The notes under the pieces are model-generated. The model was not told the DNA's origin and did not search any database. It saw only the letters and a list, made by a program, of their open reading frames with translations. The position numbers were made by a program, and so were the translations under genes. DNA of 64,000 nucleotides from Amaurobius ferox (Eukaryota > Arthropoda > Arachnida > Araneae > Amaurobiidae): positions 64,145,040-64,209,039 of the forward strand of contig OX578138.1 in assembly GCA_951213105.1 (NCBI GenBank). Reading direction: 5' to 3'. Position 1 is the first letter of the stretch. Each line of letters begins with the position of its first letter. This document shows, piece by piece, positions 41,401 through 56,000 of this stretch.

Positions 41401-42306
41401 CCATTCCTTGTTTAAAATTTAACAGTTTTGATATTCTGGACTTTTATTAAGTGTGTAGATGCCACTAGCGATTAAGAATGGGCGAAGCACAGGTGGAAAG
41501 GTTTGTTTTAAAATAAATTCAACATAATAATAATAATTGAAAAAAAACTTTTAGATTCATCCAAAGCACTGCATGAGAATGTTAGTTACAAGAATCAACT
41601 TATAACTATATTTGGAAATAATGGTTTTAAAGCAAAAAGTTCAAATTTTCAGAACATTTTACCCTAATTAGACGCCAAAGAATAATGTAGCAAAATTTTG
41701 CCTTTGTAAAGAAAGAGAAGCGCACTACACTAATCAACAATCCAGTCTTTTTCTACTTTTTATTTATTTATTTATTTATTTTTTTTACAGAAGTGAAAGG
41801 GGTGTTTTTTTTTCTCTACTTTTGATACACTAATGAATTTCGGATATTGGAGCAAAAGTAATTAAAAAAACAAACAAAAACAACCATAATCTCTATTTTG
41901 AAATTATTCCTCACAGTGCTGATTTTAAACCATCATTCGCCTGTCCAGTTTTCTTTTGTATTTCGGAATTGGAATGGCAAAAATTTTAAACAGGTTTTAA
42001 GGAGGTTTTGACGAAATTAAGGAATTTTAAGGGCCCATAAAAATGAAATGTGAATTTAAAGAATTTTTAAGGACCGTGAAAACCCTGTTTTATAGAATGT
42101 AACACAAAAAAATTTGAAATCCTTTTTTTATAACACATAAATACAATATGAGCAAGATTTGCACTTATAAAATGATACTTACACCATAAGCTCGACTGTA
42201 ACTTTCCCCGGCAAGAGCAGTTAATTCAGTATCCAGCAAATCACGTGCTTTGTCAATAAACTGAAACAATATATATATATATAAATTTATAAAGCGGGTA
42301 TAAATG

Positions 42307-42376
<70 letters not shown>

Positions 42377-43957
42377 TATACTTACAAAAGAAAGATAAAC
42401 TATAACAAAATGTTAATAACACTCTACAAAAATACAGTTAGTGATTTCTTTTCTTGCAAGACACAATTACAAATAAATACTTTTAATATTTTCAATGCTT
42501 CAATTTTAGTGGAATTTAGCTCTAGGCCATCTTTCTGATGTTTCTGATCAATCACATATAATTTAGAATTCGGCTCAGCAGATTAAATCTGTATCCATAC
42601 TGGCAATTCTAAATTTAATTAATTAATATTTAAGTAATTAAGGATTAAATCAAAATTCTAATCCTGTCATGCACATTTATGAGTCTATATTCGTCTATAT
42701 GTAAAATTTCATAACCGTACATTTTGCCATCTATTTGCAATGCAGTGTCAAAAATTTGTAGGATTTTTGATGTGAATAACATCTATGCTTGGAGTTTCTG
42801 TAGAGGAAATCAGAGTGTTACAAAAAATGTAAACACTTTGAACACTAATACCTCCAAACCTAATAGATAAAAATGTACATAATTTTTTCATTTTTGTTGA
42901 AATAAGATCCAGATTATGAATATATAAAATAATTAATTTTAATATTTTAATGATTTAAACTTCAAAAAGTATATGTCCAAACAAGTGCTTTTTTTTTTGT
43001 TGTTGTTTTTTTTTGTTTGTTTGTTTTTCCCCCTTCTTGTTTTCACTCAAAATATGTTCGCAACTATAAAAGATAATATAAAAGCAAGGGACAAAAATAT
43101 ATGTTAGCAAATTCAGTTTCTAAATCTATATATATAATTTTTAAAAAACTCAGTTACAGTATTCGAGTAATCACCTTATCAAGTTGAAGAAGACTGAAAA
43201 TATACCATTTTTCAAGTTTGTAATGCTTATATTTCCAAAACTAAAAGTTCTATCTATGAACAATAAGAAATAATTTGTAGCCTTTGAAAGTCCTACAAGT
43301 GTATATAATTGGATTTTAGATTAAGCTCTTAGTTTTCAAAATATACTGGTTATAATTTTGATATTTTAGTATTTTAACCTGGATTTTTCAATGAATGGGG
43401 AAGCTGTAATATTTAAAAGGTTATGACCATTGCAGCTCAATCTGTTTACTTATTCCATGGTGATATATTGATGCATAAGCATAAGATATTTTATTTTGTT
43501 TAAAAAAATTAGGAGGTTAAGTGAACTTGGGAATTTTAAAGATGTTTAAAATGATTGGAGAGTTTGAGCAGAATAGATGGAAATATATGTATTCAAGTAT
43601 GTATTCATCTGTCGTCAGGTTTATAAATTAACTTGAATGTAAAATCTCATCAGATATATTATTTTTAATATAAAAAGATTATAGCACAGTTAGGGTAATT
43701 CTTATAAACACATGACCCATTATACAACTAATAACAATAAATTCAATAATAGTAAATATCAATTACATAATAACTAACACATATACCAGGTGTTTCTCCT
43801 CATGATTTAAATTATATGCAAATTCTAATAGCATTATAAATGATATTGTTCTTTGAAAGAAAAAATCTAAAAAATAAAACAATCTTATTATCTTAGTAAA
43901 CAAATTCACAAAAAATATTAAGTTTGGTCAACATACATCAAAATAAAGACACTGAAA

Positions 43958-44009
<52 letters not shown>

Positions 44010-47000
44010 CTGTACCATTTTATATTAAGACAACAGTCAGTTAAACACAATCAGAAATATATTAATTATGAAAATCATTTGCCAAAATACAAATGTGTTA
44101 AAAAATTGAAATTAATATTATTTCCTTAATATAAAAGTTCATTTTTTTTTTCTTGTAGTTACTGATTAAAATAAGCATAACAAATACCGCAGAAATAACT
44201 CGATAATTTCTATAGTTATCACAATCTTTGTGGTAAAGAAAAATTAAAATATCTCAAGAATTACTTATGATAACTCCTGAACAATGATGTCAATTCATTT
44301 CAGGTAAAAAATACTTTTACTAATTTGAAAATAGTGAGTATAGTTACTTCAATTTTTTTAGATAAAAAATGTGCAATATTTCAAGAACAGCACATGTTAA
44401 TTTTCTGTAAATTACGTCATTCATTTTTAAATAAAATATTACATATAAAATGGCTATTTTGTAACAAATTTCAATGTAATTACTATAATTTTTATGTTTT
44501 AATATAATGTAGTCATGTCCTTTTTAAAAAACTTACTGGTCTTTATGCATTTGAACATAGCCCTGAACTCCCAGAACATGTGAACTGATGTTTACAGTTA
44601 AAAAAAAAAAACAGTTCAATCCCCAGCAAATAAAAAATTTCATTTACACACAAAGTCAAAACTTTCAAAATACACTAAAAGCTAATAAAACAGAAGCAGT
44701 TTTGTAATTTTTCACAGGTAACCATCACAATCTTAAAGGAGAATATATAGAATCAACAGGTCTGGCAATTTAATTACCCAATTTTTCATTCACTAAAAGT
44801 GTGGTTCCAGAAAAGACACTGTTTAACTTATTCTAAAGCAATGCTCACAAAATAAAATTTAGAACACAAATTTTTTAAAGAGAATTAGAACAACAAATTA
44901 CTTGTTGTGCCACATGAAAATCAGACCGATGTATTGCAAGTATTGCATGATAAAAGGCATTGTCAGTAGTGCCCCTAGGTATAACTCTTGTAAATTCTTC
45001 CATGCTTTCCCAATGACCTAAAATTTGAGTAAAAATATTACATTAAATAAGAATATGTGACCCAAAATACATTATTTTTCTTAATTTAGTATATGGATAA
45101 GTATCTGCTAATTGTCAATTTTGTGTCAAGCTTTAAAAAACAATAATAAATAAATGATCGCCAGACAGGATATAAACTGCATCATGACACTGCATGTGGT
45201 TATGATTTTTAGGAGCTATTTAGAAGAATAGTGCAACTGTATGAAACTGGTGATTAATTAGGCATTTATTTAATGCATCATCGCATAGTGGCCAATGTGC
45301 ACATGCAAAGAATGCAAGTTTTTATTTTATTTACATAAAAATAAGTGATTGCTAAAAGAAGTGACTGCTAGCTGCACAGCTAGTAATATGTATTATTTCA
45401 GGATCAGTCCTTTACTATAATTTCCAGAAGAGTAGATAAATTATTACCATGTGTATTATATTCATTTTCGAATACTTACGAAAATGGCTAGTTAATAAAT
45501 AATGCCTGAAATAACTTTCATACATAATATTAATCTAATCGATCTCATATTTAGTGATTAGTAATATTGGTAATGGATCTTTGATAACCTGATAATATCA
45601 AATATTTGGTATTGGTTCTTCTATGATTTCATGACATCCCTACTCAGAATACAATCTGTTCTTTTCATCCACTAGATGGCGATAGCTGTGATCTTATAAC
45701 AGTTGAAGAACACTATTTAGAAATTTGTTCCACATATGTTTCAAGTTCTGCAACTTTGCAATTAGCAGGTAGGTGAAAAATAATTTTATTACTCAATGTT
45801 AATAAGCATATTTATTACCTATCATTTCCAATACACATTTAATTATTATCAATATAAATAAACATTTTAAAAATCTGTTTTTTTTAGTGCAAAAAAGCAA
45901 GTTATGCATAGTGCATACTGTTATGCTGGGTTTTAATGATGCTACTTTATTTAATAGTTCAAAATTTATTTAATTGTTCAAAATTCTTGATTTTCTCTTT
46001 TCCCTACAAAATTCTAAATTAATATGTTGTTATTGTATATTTCGGCGATTTATCGCCTTTTAACATTAATTTGTTATCCTTTTCATGCCTTTCATTATTC
46101 AAAATTATGTGCGATGTGTCTACAAACGCTAAATATCTTTTGCTAATTCTCTGGTATTCCCTTTCGGACTTTTAATTTAACTTCACATCATTTACGAGTT
46201 GGCAAAAAAAAAGAAGCATTTTAAGTGAAATTTGGCCCTTCTCGGCTTATCTTCGAACATCTGCAAGTATGGTTGCCTCATGGCATTCGCTAGGGGTGCA
46301 TCACAGTGTGGGCTCATGGTAGCCAGCTTGGCAGAAATTCCACGCCTCGCGGTTCTTGGCAAAGCATGATACTTATTACACGGTATATGTGTAAGCGCTC
46401 TGCGTGAGGTGAAAGTTTTTCACTCGCCAAGTTTGGTAGTTCTTGGGAGGTGAACGTGTTGTGGGGCATTCGATTGTTAGCCACCGTTTGAAAAGGTGGT
46501 GTGATTTCGCATGGGAAAACCGCAGTCCAGGGCCTGTGCCAGGGCACCTGCGCCCCGCGAACATCTATGACCGAATCTTTTTGTTGGTGAATAAATGCTT
46601 ACCTTGTGATTTTATGCTGAGGTTCAAAATAATTGAGCAGTAAGCTTCATGTGATATATCTCTCCAATTTGGATGCTGCTGCAAACCAAATCCCTGCACG
46701 GGTTCTTCCGTATGAAGTGGTGATTTTGATTGGGTCCTAAGTGATCCTAAACAGTGGTGCTTTCTAATTTTTATACATGCCATCTAGGTAGTTGCTCCAC
46801 ACAAAAAAAAATATAAACATGAATATTTTTACAAATGATTTATTTCATTCACTGTCTTTAAGATCTAATTTTTATACATCAATAATTTGTTTTTGTTATT
46901 TTTTATTCTCAATATTAATGCTGGTGGACAGTTCCTGGCAGACCAAACTCTGGTCTTCAGACCAGGGTGGTTTCTGAACCTGGGTATTTTAAATTGTTGA

Positions 47001-50000
47001 CTGGGTATTTAAAGTGTTAACTGGGTTCGTTTTAAATTGATAACTGGATTTATTTTAATTGTTTAACTGGAGTTTTAATTGTCCTTTTTCTTAAATTGCA
47101 ATGTACTATTTATTTTTACTACTATACAAAAATTTAAGTATTAACCATTTGAAAGTGTTCTGAAGCCTTTAAGTTTAAACGTTTGTGTACAATAAGATAA
47201 TTATTTGAGTTCTTAAATCTTGTTGTTAATCAAGTTGTTAATAAATAAAGTTTCATTTAACTTAAATGAGTTGTTATTCTTTAATGTTATGGCTGTGCTA
47301 TTTATTATGAAATTGTTTAAAGGTAAGTGAAGTCAGAGAGTTTTATAAAGGTTGATATGTATTTCTGATATGTAAACAAAATTGAGCACAGGACAAACAG
47401 CAGAAGAAATTATCAAATAAAGAAACAATTTTAATTTAGTAAAAGTATATTAGGCAGAAACTATACAGTCGGGCCAAAACTAAATATAAATATAACTTAT
47501 GAAAGCTTTAATTAAATAGAATAAATAAATAGAAAGTAAATAATCTTCAAAGAAAGCATAAGTCATGACAATACTTTGTTTCCCAATGTTAGTTTTGTAT
47601 TCCATGCAGAACAAAAACAAACCCATATGTCAATTCTATCATGGGAAAGAAATGAAGATCCATTAAAATTCCATTAATCACGTTAAATAGTTTCATCATC
47701 AATTAGAAATCTTAAAAAATATTTCTAAGAACTTATTTGAAACAAAAATTCTTGGAAAAACTTTTTTTAAAAAAAAGTTGGAATCTGAAAATTGACATTT
47801 ATCAGATATTCAGCCATATAACTTTAGGTATTCCAAAGAAAATGAAAAACACTATGAAACAATGATAAGCATTTATATGAAAAATTAGTTACAAACATAG
47901 TTATTGAATGTTTTAAACAGATCAAGAATTAACTTAAACCGCATACAGATTGTGATGTTGTGTCTAAGAAATAAATAACTAGACCATTTTAAAAAAGTGC
48001 TGCACACAAAAGTAAACAATTGTTTCAAATTTTTATGGGTTTTCTTCTTTAGTGTGATCATGCTAATAATATAATAGTATTTATTATGTACTATTTCATT
48101 TAAGTATCATTTTGATAATTTCTCTTGTAAGATTTTTCAAGCTTGTATTCTATTGTAGTTTGATGTAAAGAATTTGAAAATGAAGTTCGCTTTTATATCA
48201 AGTAAATACATCAGACACAAACTACATACACAATTTTTAAAAAGTAATATTTAGTTTAATTTACATGAATATGCTATACTTTTAACAAAATACTTATTTT
48301 TATGTCCACTATAAAAATAAGTTATTGCTATTGTGATTCTGGATATGTACAAATGATAGTGAATGTGATTATAATAGGCGCAGTTGCTGTTAAATATCTT
48401 ATTAGTGCTAAAAAGTTATAAATATTTATTGCAAACAATTCAAATTATGCCATAATCTGGCAAAACTTGAGAATTTTAGAAATTGTTTATAGGACTAGTG
48501 TAAAAAATTTCAACAGTATTTAGGTGATATTTTATGCAAATTGCCACAATTAAGAATATAAGCAAAAACATGTTGAAAATACACAATACATAATAGCTTG
48601 TAACAAGGTACTTGAAATTTGTAAAAAAAAAAAAACCAATGCATGTACAATTATATAATTGTATGTGGAATACCCAGACCGCTCTACTCACCCCTGAGCA
48701 TGAGCAGCTGTTTGAACAACTGGGTATAATCGTATGTGAATAATTATATAATGAATATTGTATAATTGTATAATGAATGACCCCTGAATTTTGCAATAAA
48801 AATTATAAAAGTTGGCAATTATGAATAATTTCGACCAATCATATGTATCCTAAATCTCAAAAACATGCAGAGATAAATGGAGTAGTTTCATATTTTGAGC
48901 ATTTTGAGTTAAGACAACAAATTTTCAAATCTTTTTTTATTTCACAATAGTGTTTTGCATATAATCAAACTAAATTTCAATTATATAGTTCTGTTAAAAA
49001 GGTACTATATGTAGGCTTACCATCGGTCCTGTTTTGCCCAGTTCAAAATGCACACCCTTTTAATCCTGGCTGGTTTGTCATTTTGTCACAGATTGTAATT
49101 TAGTATACATCTATTGTTTCCTTTGTTGGGAAATAGACAGATGGAAATTCTGATCTTTAACATGCGAGGCATTGAAAATTATGAAAATAAACTTTGAAGA
49201 AAAACCAAATTCAATATTTCAAGAATTTTAAAGATCAAGTGTTGTAATATCAGATCTACATCGTATTATGAATTATATTTTCTACTTACTAGGCAGGCCT
49301 TCAACAAAAGGTCGACCTTCATTGTCAAAAGAGTGTTCTCTATTATGAACAATGTTTTGTCTGAAGGAAGAAGTAGAATAACTGAATCAACAGTTAAAGG
49401 TTAAATGATCAGTAAATATGGATCTAGGATGTTAAGTATGATTTTTATTTTAATTACAAAAATAAATCATTTTATAAAAATGTTCATGCCAGCAACTGTT
49501 ATGCCGAGATTTGACAGCTCTAAATTTAATTAATAGTTCAAAATTTGTAATAGCTTAAAATTCGTTTTTTCCCCTTTCCCTTCAAAATTCAAAATTTATT
49601 GGGTGTTTTTGAATATTTCGGCGATTTATCCCCCTTTTAACGTAATTTGTTATCTTTTTAATGTTTTTATCATTCAAAATTGTGTGCAATGTGCCTTTAA
49701 ACGTTAAATAATCTTTTGTTAATCCTTCGGTTTCTCGCTCGCGTCTTTTAACTTAACTTCACTTCATTCATGAGTCTGCATAAAAAAAGGCACTTTTTAA
49801 GATGAAATTTGGCTTTCCCTCGCTTATCAGTCGAACACCTGCAAGTAGGGTGCCAGTAGGGTTGCCTCACGACATCCGGTGACCATGCGTCACCACGGTT
49901 CGTGGTTGCCGCCTTGGCGGAAGTGATCCCTTTTTTTTTTATTCTTGGCATAACAGCGTTTTATTTCCGCAGTGTATGCGTGAGCGCTCGGCGCGAAGCG

Positions 50001-53000
50001 TAGGGTTTCACTCGCCAAGTTTGGCGTCTCCTGGGAAGGCAAGCGTGTGTTGCCGGGGGGATTCGAATGCTAGCTGCAGATCAGAGAGGTTGAAGAAAAC
50101 TTGGAGTGCCGAGCCGGGGCTCATGCTGAGCGCCTGGGCTCGCAAGGTGTTTTGAAGACCGGAAAATTCTCACGCAAGCTTAGTTTCTTCGAATTTACGA
50201 AGTGCTCGTCGCATTAGAATTTTTGACAACTGAATGAAAAATGCCACTGGTCTCGCTCAGTCATCACTGTGTTGTGCTCCTCTAAAGCTTTTGTTGCCGA
50301 CTCACCTATTTTTTTGAGTCAACATCTATTTTGCTGATGAATGAGTCATGTGTCGTCATTTGATTTGCAAAAGAAATTCATCACCGTGTGCCGCGGCGGT
50401 TCTGCTTGTCTCAAGTTTTGGAGGTGTGTTTCTCTCAACAAAATCTTCTAAAGGGGTTTTCAGCGAGCCCTTAGTGTTCCACTCAGTATCTTCAGAGTGC
50501 GCTCTCAGCAAGTTTTTGTGTTTTGGTGTTCCACGTGTTGATTAGCTTAATCACTTTTGTTCAGTGGTGCTGCCATCTATATGCACCCTCTAGAACGTCC
50601 CAGCCAAAATGGGAATTTTTCCAAAATGATAAAAGCAGATAAAAAGGTTGTGTCTTCAATTAGATTTGCATTTGGAAGTTCAAATAATCTTACATACAAT
50701 ATTTGCACACTCTTATCTCAACAAAAGTCCTTATTTGAAATATTTGTGTTTGTTTTTATTAATTTGAAAATTTAAATTTAACCTTTTTAGTGGTGGACAG
50801 CCAGCTCCAGGCAGACCAAACGCTGGTCTTCAGACCAGAGTGGATTCTGTTTCCTGGGTCATTTAAATTGAATTTTTAATTTTTGCAATGTACTAACCAC
50901 TAAAATAGCTGAATAAGAATTATATAAAATCTAACTTGTTTATGTTTGGAAGCACTTAAGTAATTGTTAATAAAAGTTAATTTTTAATTTAACAAATGAG
51001 TTGTGATTCTTTAGTTGTTTGTTGGCTGTGCTATTTATTTACTTAAAGGTAAGTGGAATTAAGAGTTATTTGTTGTTGAAGTGTTTTTAAAAGGTTTACA
51101 TAGTTGAGCACAGACCAAGCAATAGTAATGGTTGAGTTAAAGTAAATAAAGAAACAAATTAAATAATAATTATAAAACTTACTTTATTGTTTAAATCTAT
51201 ACGATCACAGGTGAAATATGAAATTAATAATAACTTAAAGAATAATAAATTAATAATAAATAAAATATACAATAAGTATAAATAGTAAATTATAATTTAG
51301 TAGATAAAGAAATTTAATTAATTGTAAGGGAAGGGCAAAACCCTCATAACACAACAAGTATGCAGTTTAATGATTAATGTCTTATGTTTTTGGTTTTAAT
51401 TTCATTGTTTTATATTCAATAAATATTATTTATTTATTTTGTCCCGCTTTGGGAAAATATATATATATATATATATATAGTAAGCCTAACCATGTGTATT
51501 TTCAAAATTTGGACATCTTGAGTATGAAACACTAAAAGTATGTGAGTTATACATATTTTAATTTTACATTGCATATCTTGGAAGTGATAATAATTTTTCT
51601 TCAAAATTTCACTCAATAGTTTGAGATATTGGAGATCAAAGAGTGCATAACCAAAAACAAAAAATCATTATACAGATAACTTGAAAATTACCTAAACCCC
51701 AAGCAGCTGCAGCAGATATGGGTGCTATCTTTTGTCTATAAGCATCATCAACATTTGGCCATGTTTCACTAGAAAGTTGGTATAATTCACCCCTGAAAAT
51801 AATATTTTTTTAATTAACAGTTATGCTTTTAATTTTTTTATATATACATTTTACATTTCATTGCAAGATAAAACTTATGATGTAAACATCTTTATCACAT
51901 TAATTCTGTGTAAAAAGTAACCACTAGTGATATACATAATAAGAAGGAGTCTGACACAGAATGCTTAAGGGAAAAAAATTGATTATGAGTAATTGCATCA
52001 CAATCAGGAGTTCAACTTTCTATGACAGTCAGTATACCCTTCAAACACCTTTCAATGTACCTTCCAAGTAACCACAAACAAGTTTTTGAAAATGTAAATA
52101 TTACAGCACTTAAATATAATTTATATTTTTAGTGAATTATTAGGAGTCTAATACATTCATACCGAATTATTTTTAGAAAACTTCCTGTGCATAACTTGAT
52201 TGCATGAACACACTGAAAGTTAAAAAACTTTCTTAGTAACATCATAAGAAAATTATGAGGTTTACTTGTTAACTGGTTTTGGAAGGGGGGGGGGGGGGGG
52301 AGAATATTTTTTTTTTCGGGATAAATAAGACGGTAGACAGGACTAAAACTCCAGCATACACAGCAATGGGTCTAACAATTGAAAATACTCATGTGAGAGA
52401 TAAATAGGTGCTGTCAATCTAAAAGCAATAAAATTAAACTAAATCAGCTTTTAAAATATAGATGACTTTACCCTTTTCTGAACACATATCCCATTTGGTA
52501 AAAACTTGAAATTTTTTACATGTTTTACATGTTAACATATAAATTATTTCTTAAATTGAAAAATTCAGTAGATAAATAATAAAAAAAAAAATGCTTCATA
52601 ATAATACAACATGAACCAAGTGAGAATAAAAGTAATATAATTACCATTCTCCTAACACTTCTAAACACCTCATTTGTCCCATTGTAAGCTCTACATCATC
52701 AGGTTTTTGCTCTCGAGCATGTCTGTAAGCATCGAGAGCTTTGTCCCACTTATGTAACTTTTCATACCAGCCTTCTTTAACTTTCTATACAAAAATGGAA
52801 ATATTAAATAAATATCATAAATTTTGATTTGAAAAAAAATTAAATATAAAGCTGGTCAAAAAATCCTAACAGAAAGATCTAATGAAGTATCAAGCATGGT
52901 CTAATCAAGTGAATTACACAAAATTAGATCTAGTTCTACCTTTCCACATATTATATTCACACATAACATTTCATGATGTGCTTGAGTTATTGTGATACTA

Positions 53001-56000
53001 CTGAGAAATATACACACATAGTGACATTTGTAGAAAATCGTTGGGAAAACATGTTGAAATAAATTGTTTTCCTATTTAAAATTTAGTTTAAAAGATATTT
53101 AATGTCAAAGTCAAATAACGAATATTTGAGCTGCAAGCTTACATTTTGGATAGGCGAACAATAGCACAATTATAAATTTTTACAGGCATATACTTAGATA
53201 ATAGAATATTTGCATAATGAAGCCCTTTTTTTTTACTTTGATTTTTTTTAATTATTCTATTTTTATGCAATTTCCAATTAAAGTAAAAAAAATATTTTTT
53301 GCACCATTTACCTTCAGAATCATTATTGAAGATGTTTTTATGGTTGTCATTTCAAAAGAAGTAACATTTAAATTATTTAAACAATTAAGTTTATTATTCA
53401 GAGCTCTAATACTGAAGCCATTGTTGAGACTTTTATCGTTGAGATGTCAATGAAACTATGATTGCGATGCCAACGAAATTTTAAAATATATATGCTAATA
53501 TGCTGTAACACACACATTTTGAAATATTGATGCACACACACCAAAATCGGGGGTTGGTGAGCATAGTGTAAAGGGGGGGCATAGCCCACTAGTTCACCAT
53601 ATAAAAGTATAAGAAAATATGCAGCTAGATAAGTCTGCAGAAAGTTCTGAACAGTGATATTTAAAAAGCCCTGTCTTTAAAGTTTGATTTTAACTAAAAA
53701 AAATCTGATGTTTCCAACACATGAGTTTCCCTACAAGTTACTAAATTTCAATTTTGTAGAAAATAATAACACAAATTACAGCTTTTTTATTATTAGATCT
53801 TGCTAAAAATCAATAGGCTTATTGTTACTACCAATAAATATTGAAACAAAATTCCATGTAATTCAATTGATTATTTCCAGAAATATTGCACTTCCTGTGG
53901 AAAAGTAAAATTTCAAATTTCTTGGGAATAGCTCATAATAACTATTAAACAATAATGTCTATTTATGTTGAGTTAAAAATACTACAAAACATTCAGCCAT
54001 TTTATAATAGTGATAATATCTATATTTTTGCTTTATATTTATATTTTAAAGTTTTTGATTTTCTCCATTTAAGATCAAAAACGTTCAATGTCTCGAGAAC
54101 CTGAGAATCAATACACACATTTCCAACATTTTATAACTTGAAAAATCATCCAAATTTTATTTAATTTGCTAAACTTGTTTCTGAGATATAGCGTTCTATA
54201 TGGAGAAATATACATTGTATAATAATTTGAGAATGGCTTATGGTAAATTCTAAATAATGCTGTTCATTCATTTCAAGCTGTTCATTCATTTCAAGTTAAA
54301 AGTATTTACAAACCATCTATACATTTGATAATAATGAGTTTATTTTATTTTTCATAACTTTTTCACTTAGATCAAAACCTAAAAGAATGAAGCATATTAT
54401 TATTTTTAAATGATAGCATTCATTTTCAAGTACGAAATTACATTTTAAATAATTTTTCATAGCATTCTAATATGTAATTATGATTTCATAAAGTTTTTTG
54501 ATTCTTAAAAAAGATGTTCGAAAAATTGAGGGTTTTCAATCTATTCACCTTGAAAATCAATACGTCTCTGATATTTACCGATCAAAATAATCATATCAAA
54601 ATTCATTTGATTTTATCATTTGTCTGAAAGTATACACACAAACATCACTGAAAAAATTGTCGATTTGTATTCAGGGATACTTAAAATGCATCGATCCATC
54701 GAAATCTTATCAGATTTTTAACTTCACCACAACACATTTCTTTTACATATATTTTGTGTTGTAGGGAAAATAAAAAGAACAATTTAAGTATACATTCATT
54801 TATACTACTTACTGCATCTTAAAAAAACTACAATTTATAAAAAAAATAAACAAACCAAATCAGCTCCATGATTCTTCATGGCATATTCAAGGACTCCAGC
54901 AGCAGCTTCAGGCTGGTGAAGTTTGTTATTGATGCTAAAATACAAAGAATGTATTTAAAATTAAGGCATAAATTATTTTCTTAGCTATGCATTTGTAAAA
55001 GGAATATTTTAAAACCTAATGAGTGTTTCCAAAATTTCGCTGGTTGGTCCCTTGTGAAATTCATCTTCCTTATAATGTAATGCTTTAGCATATGCTCGGC
55101 ATTCCATGGCTTTTTTTCCCAGCAGAGTAGATTTCAGTGGAAGTGGACCCTAATGAAAAATGAGAAAAGAATTAATCGATTCATGCATATAAAAAAATTT
55201 GACAACACAGGTGGACAACACAGGTTTTTTTTCGTCATTGTTAATTATAATTATTATTTATTTCAGTAAAAAAATATCTGAAACATAAATCTCCACTCAA
55301 TTTTCTCATACATTCATATTCCATCATGTTTAGTTCTACTTGTATCACAATCATAATCAGAATGCAAAAAAAGACGTATCTTATTCAGATTTCTTACCAA
55401 AGTTATTCTTTTAAAATGCTTAGTAAAAATTCTTTAAAAATTTCCTTTTTTTAGGTTGACTACAGTTTAGTGATGCTGATGGATGCATTTGGCTTATCTG
55501 TGTTAATAAAAAATATTTTTATAGCATTAACATCCGAAATCTAAAAATTCAAATAATTCCAGTTCTAATCATGAAAATTACTAAAAATTCGATTTAGTTC
55601 TAGTTTTCATATAATGTATGTACACAAAAAAAAATTTATTTATTTATTTTTTTTTTCCGAGGATCAGAGATCCTGGCAGACCTGTTTGTCTTGCTTTGTT
55701 AGTGGACATTTGAGGAGTCTCACCTATGAGCATGGACGGAAGGTTTTTAAGTTCTGCACTAAGTGCAGGACAACTCAGGCTTCGCCTGAGCATATTTTAA
55801 ACTGTATCGACTGGATGAGGTGTTTTCAAATCCTCTTTTGTTTTTAGACTTTTTAGAAGTTCATGGACTGATTGAATTGGTCTAAATTTGTTGGACCAAT
55901 TAGGGATTAGGAACAACAACAACACAAAAAAATTTTGTGATAAGAGCTTTCATTTGTAAGTTATCCTCTACACACCGTCATACACTTATACACAGAAAGA

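Noticed and set aside
41050..41480. Another Helitron-like element (start TCTATATTATATACACTGAA, end near CCACTAG at about 41470)
   Set aside because: The supposed end is followed by C rather than T and lacks a clear hairpin; too weak to call.
48476..48796. 106-residue minus-strand ORF
   Set aside because: Hydrophobic, low-complexity translation of AT-rich intron with no family match.
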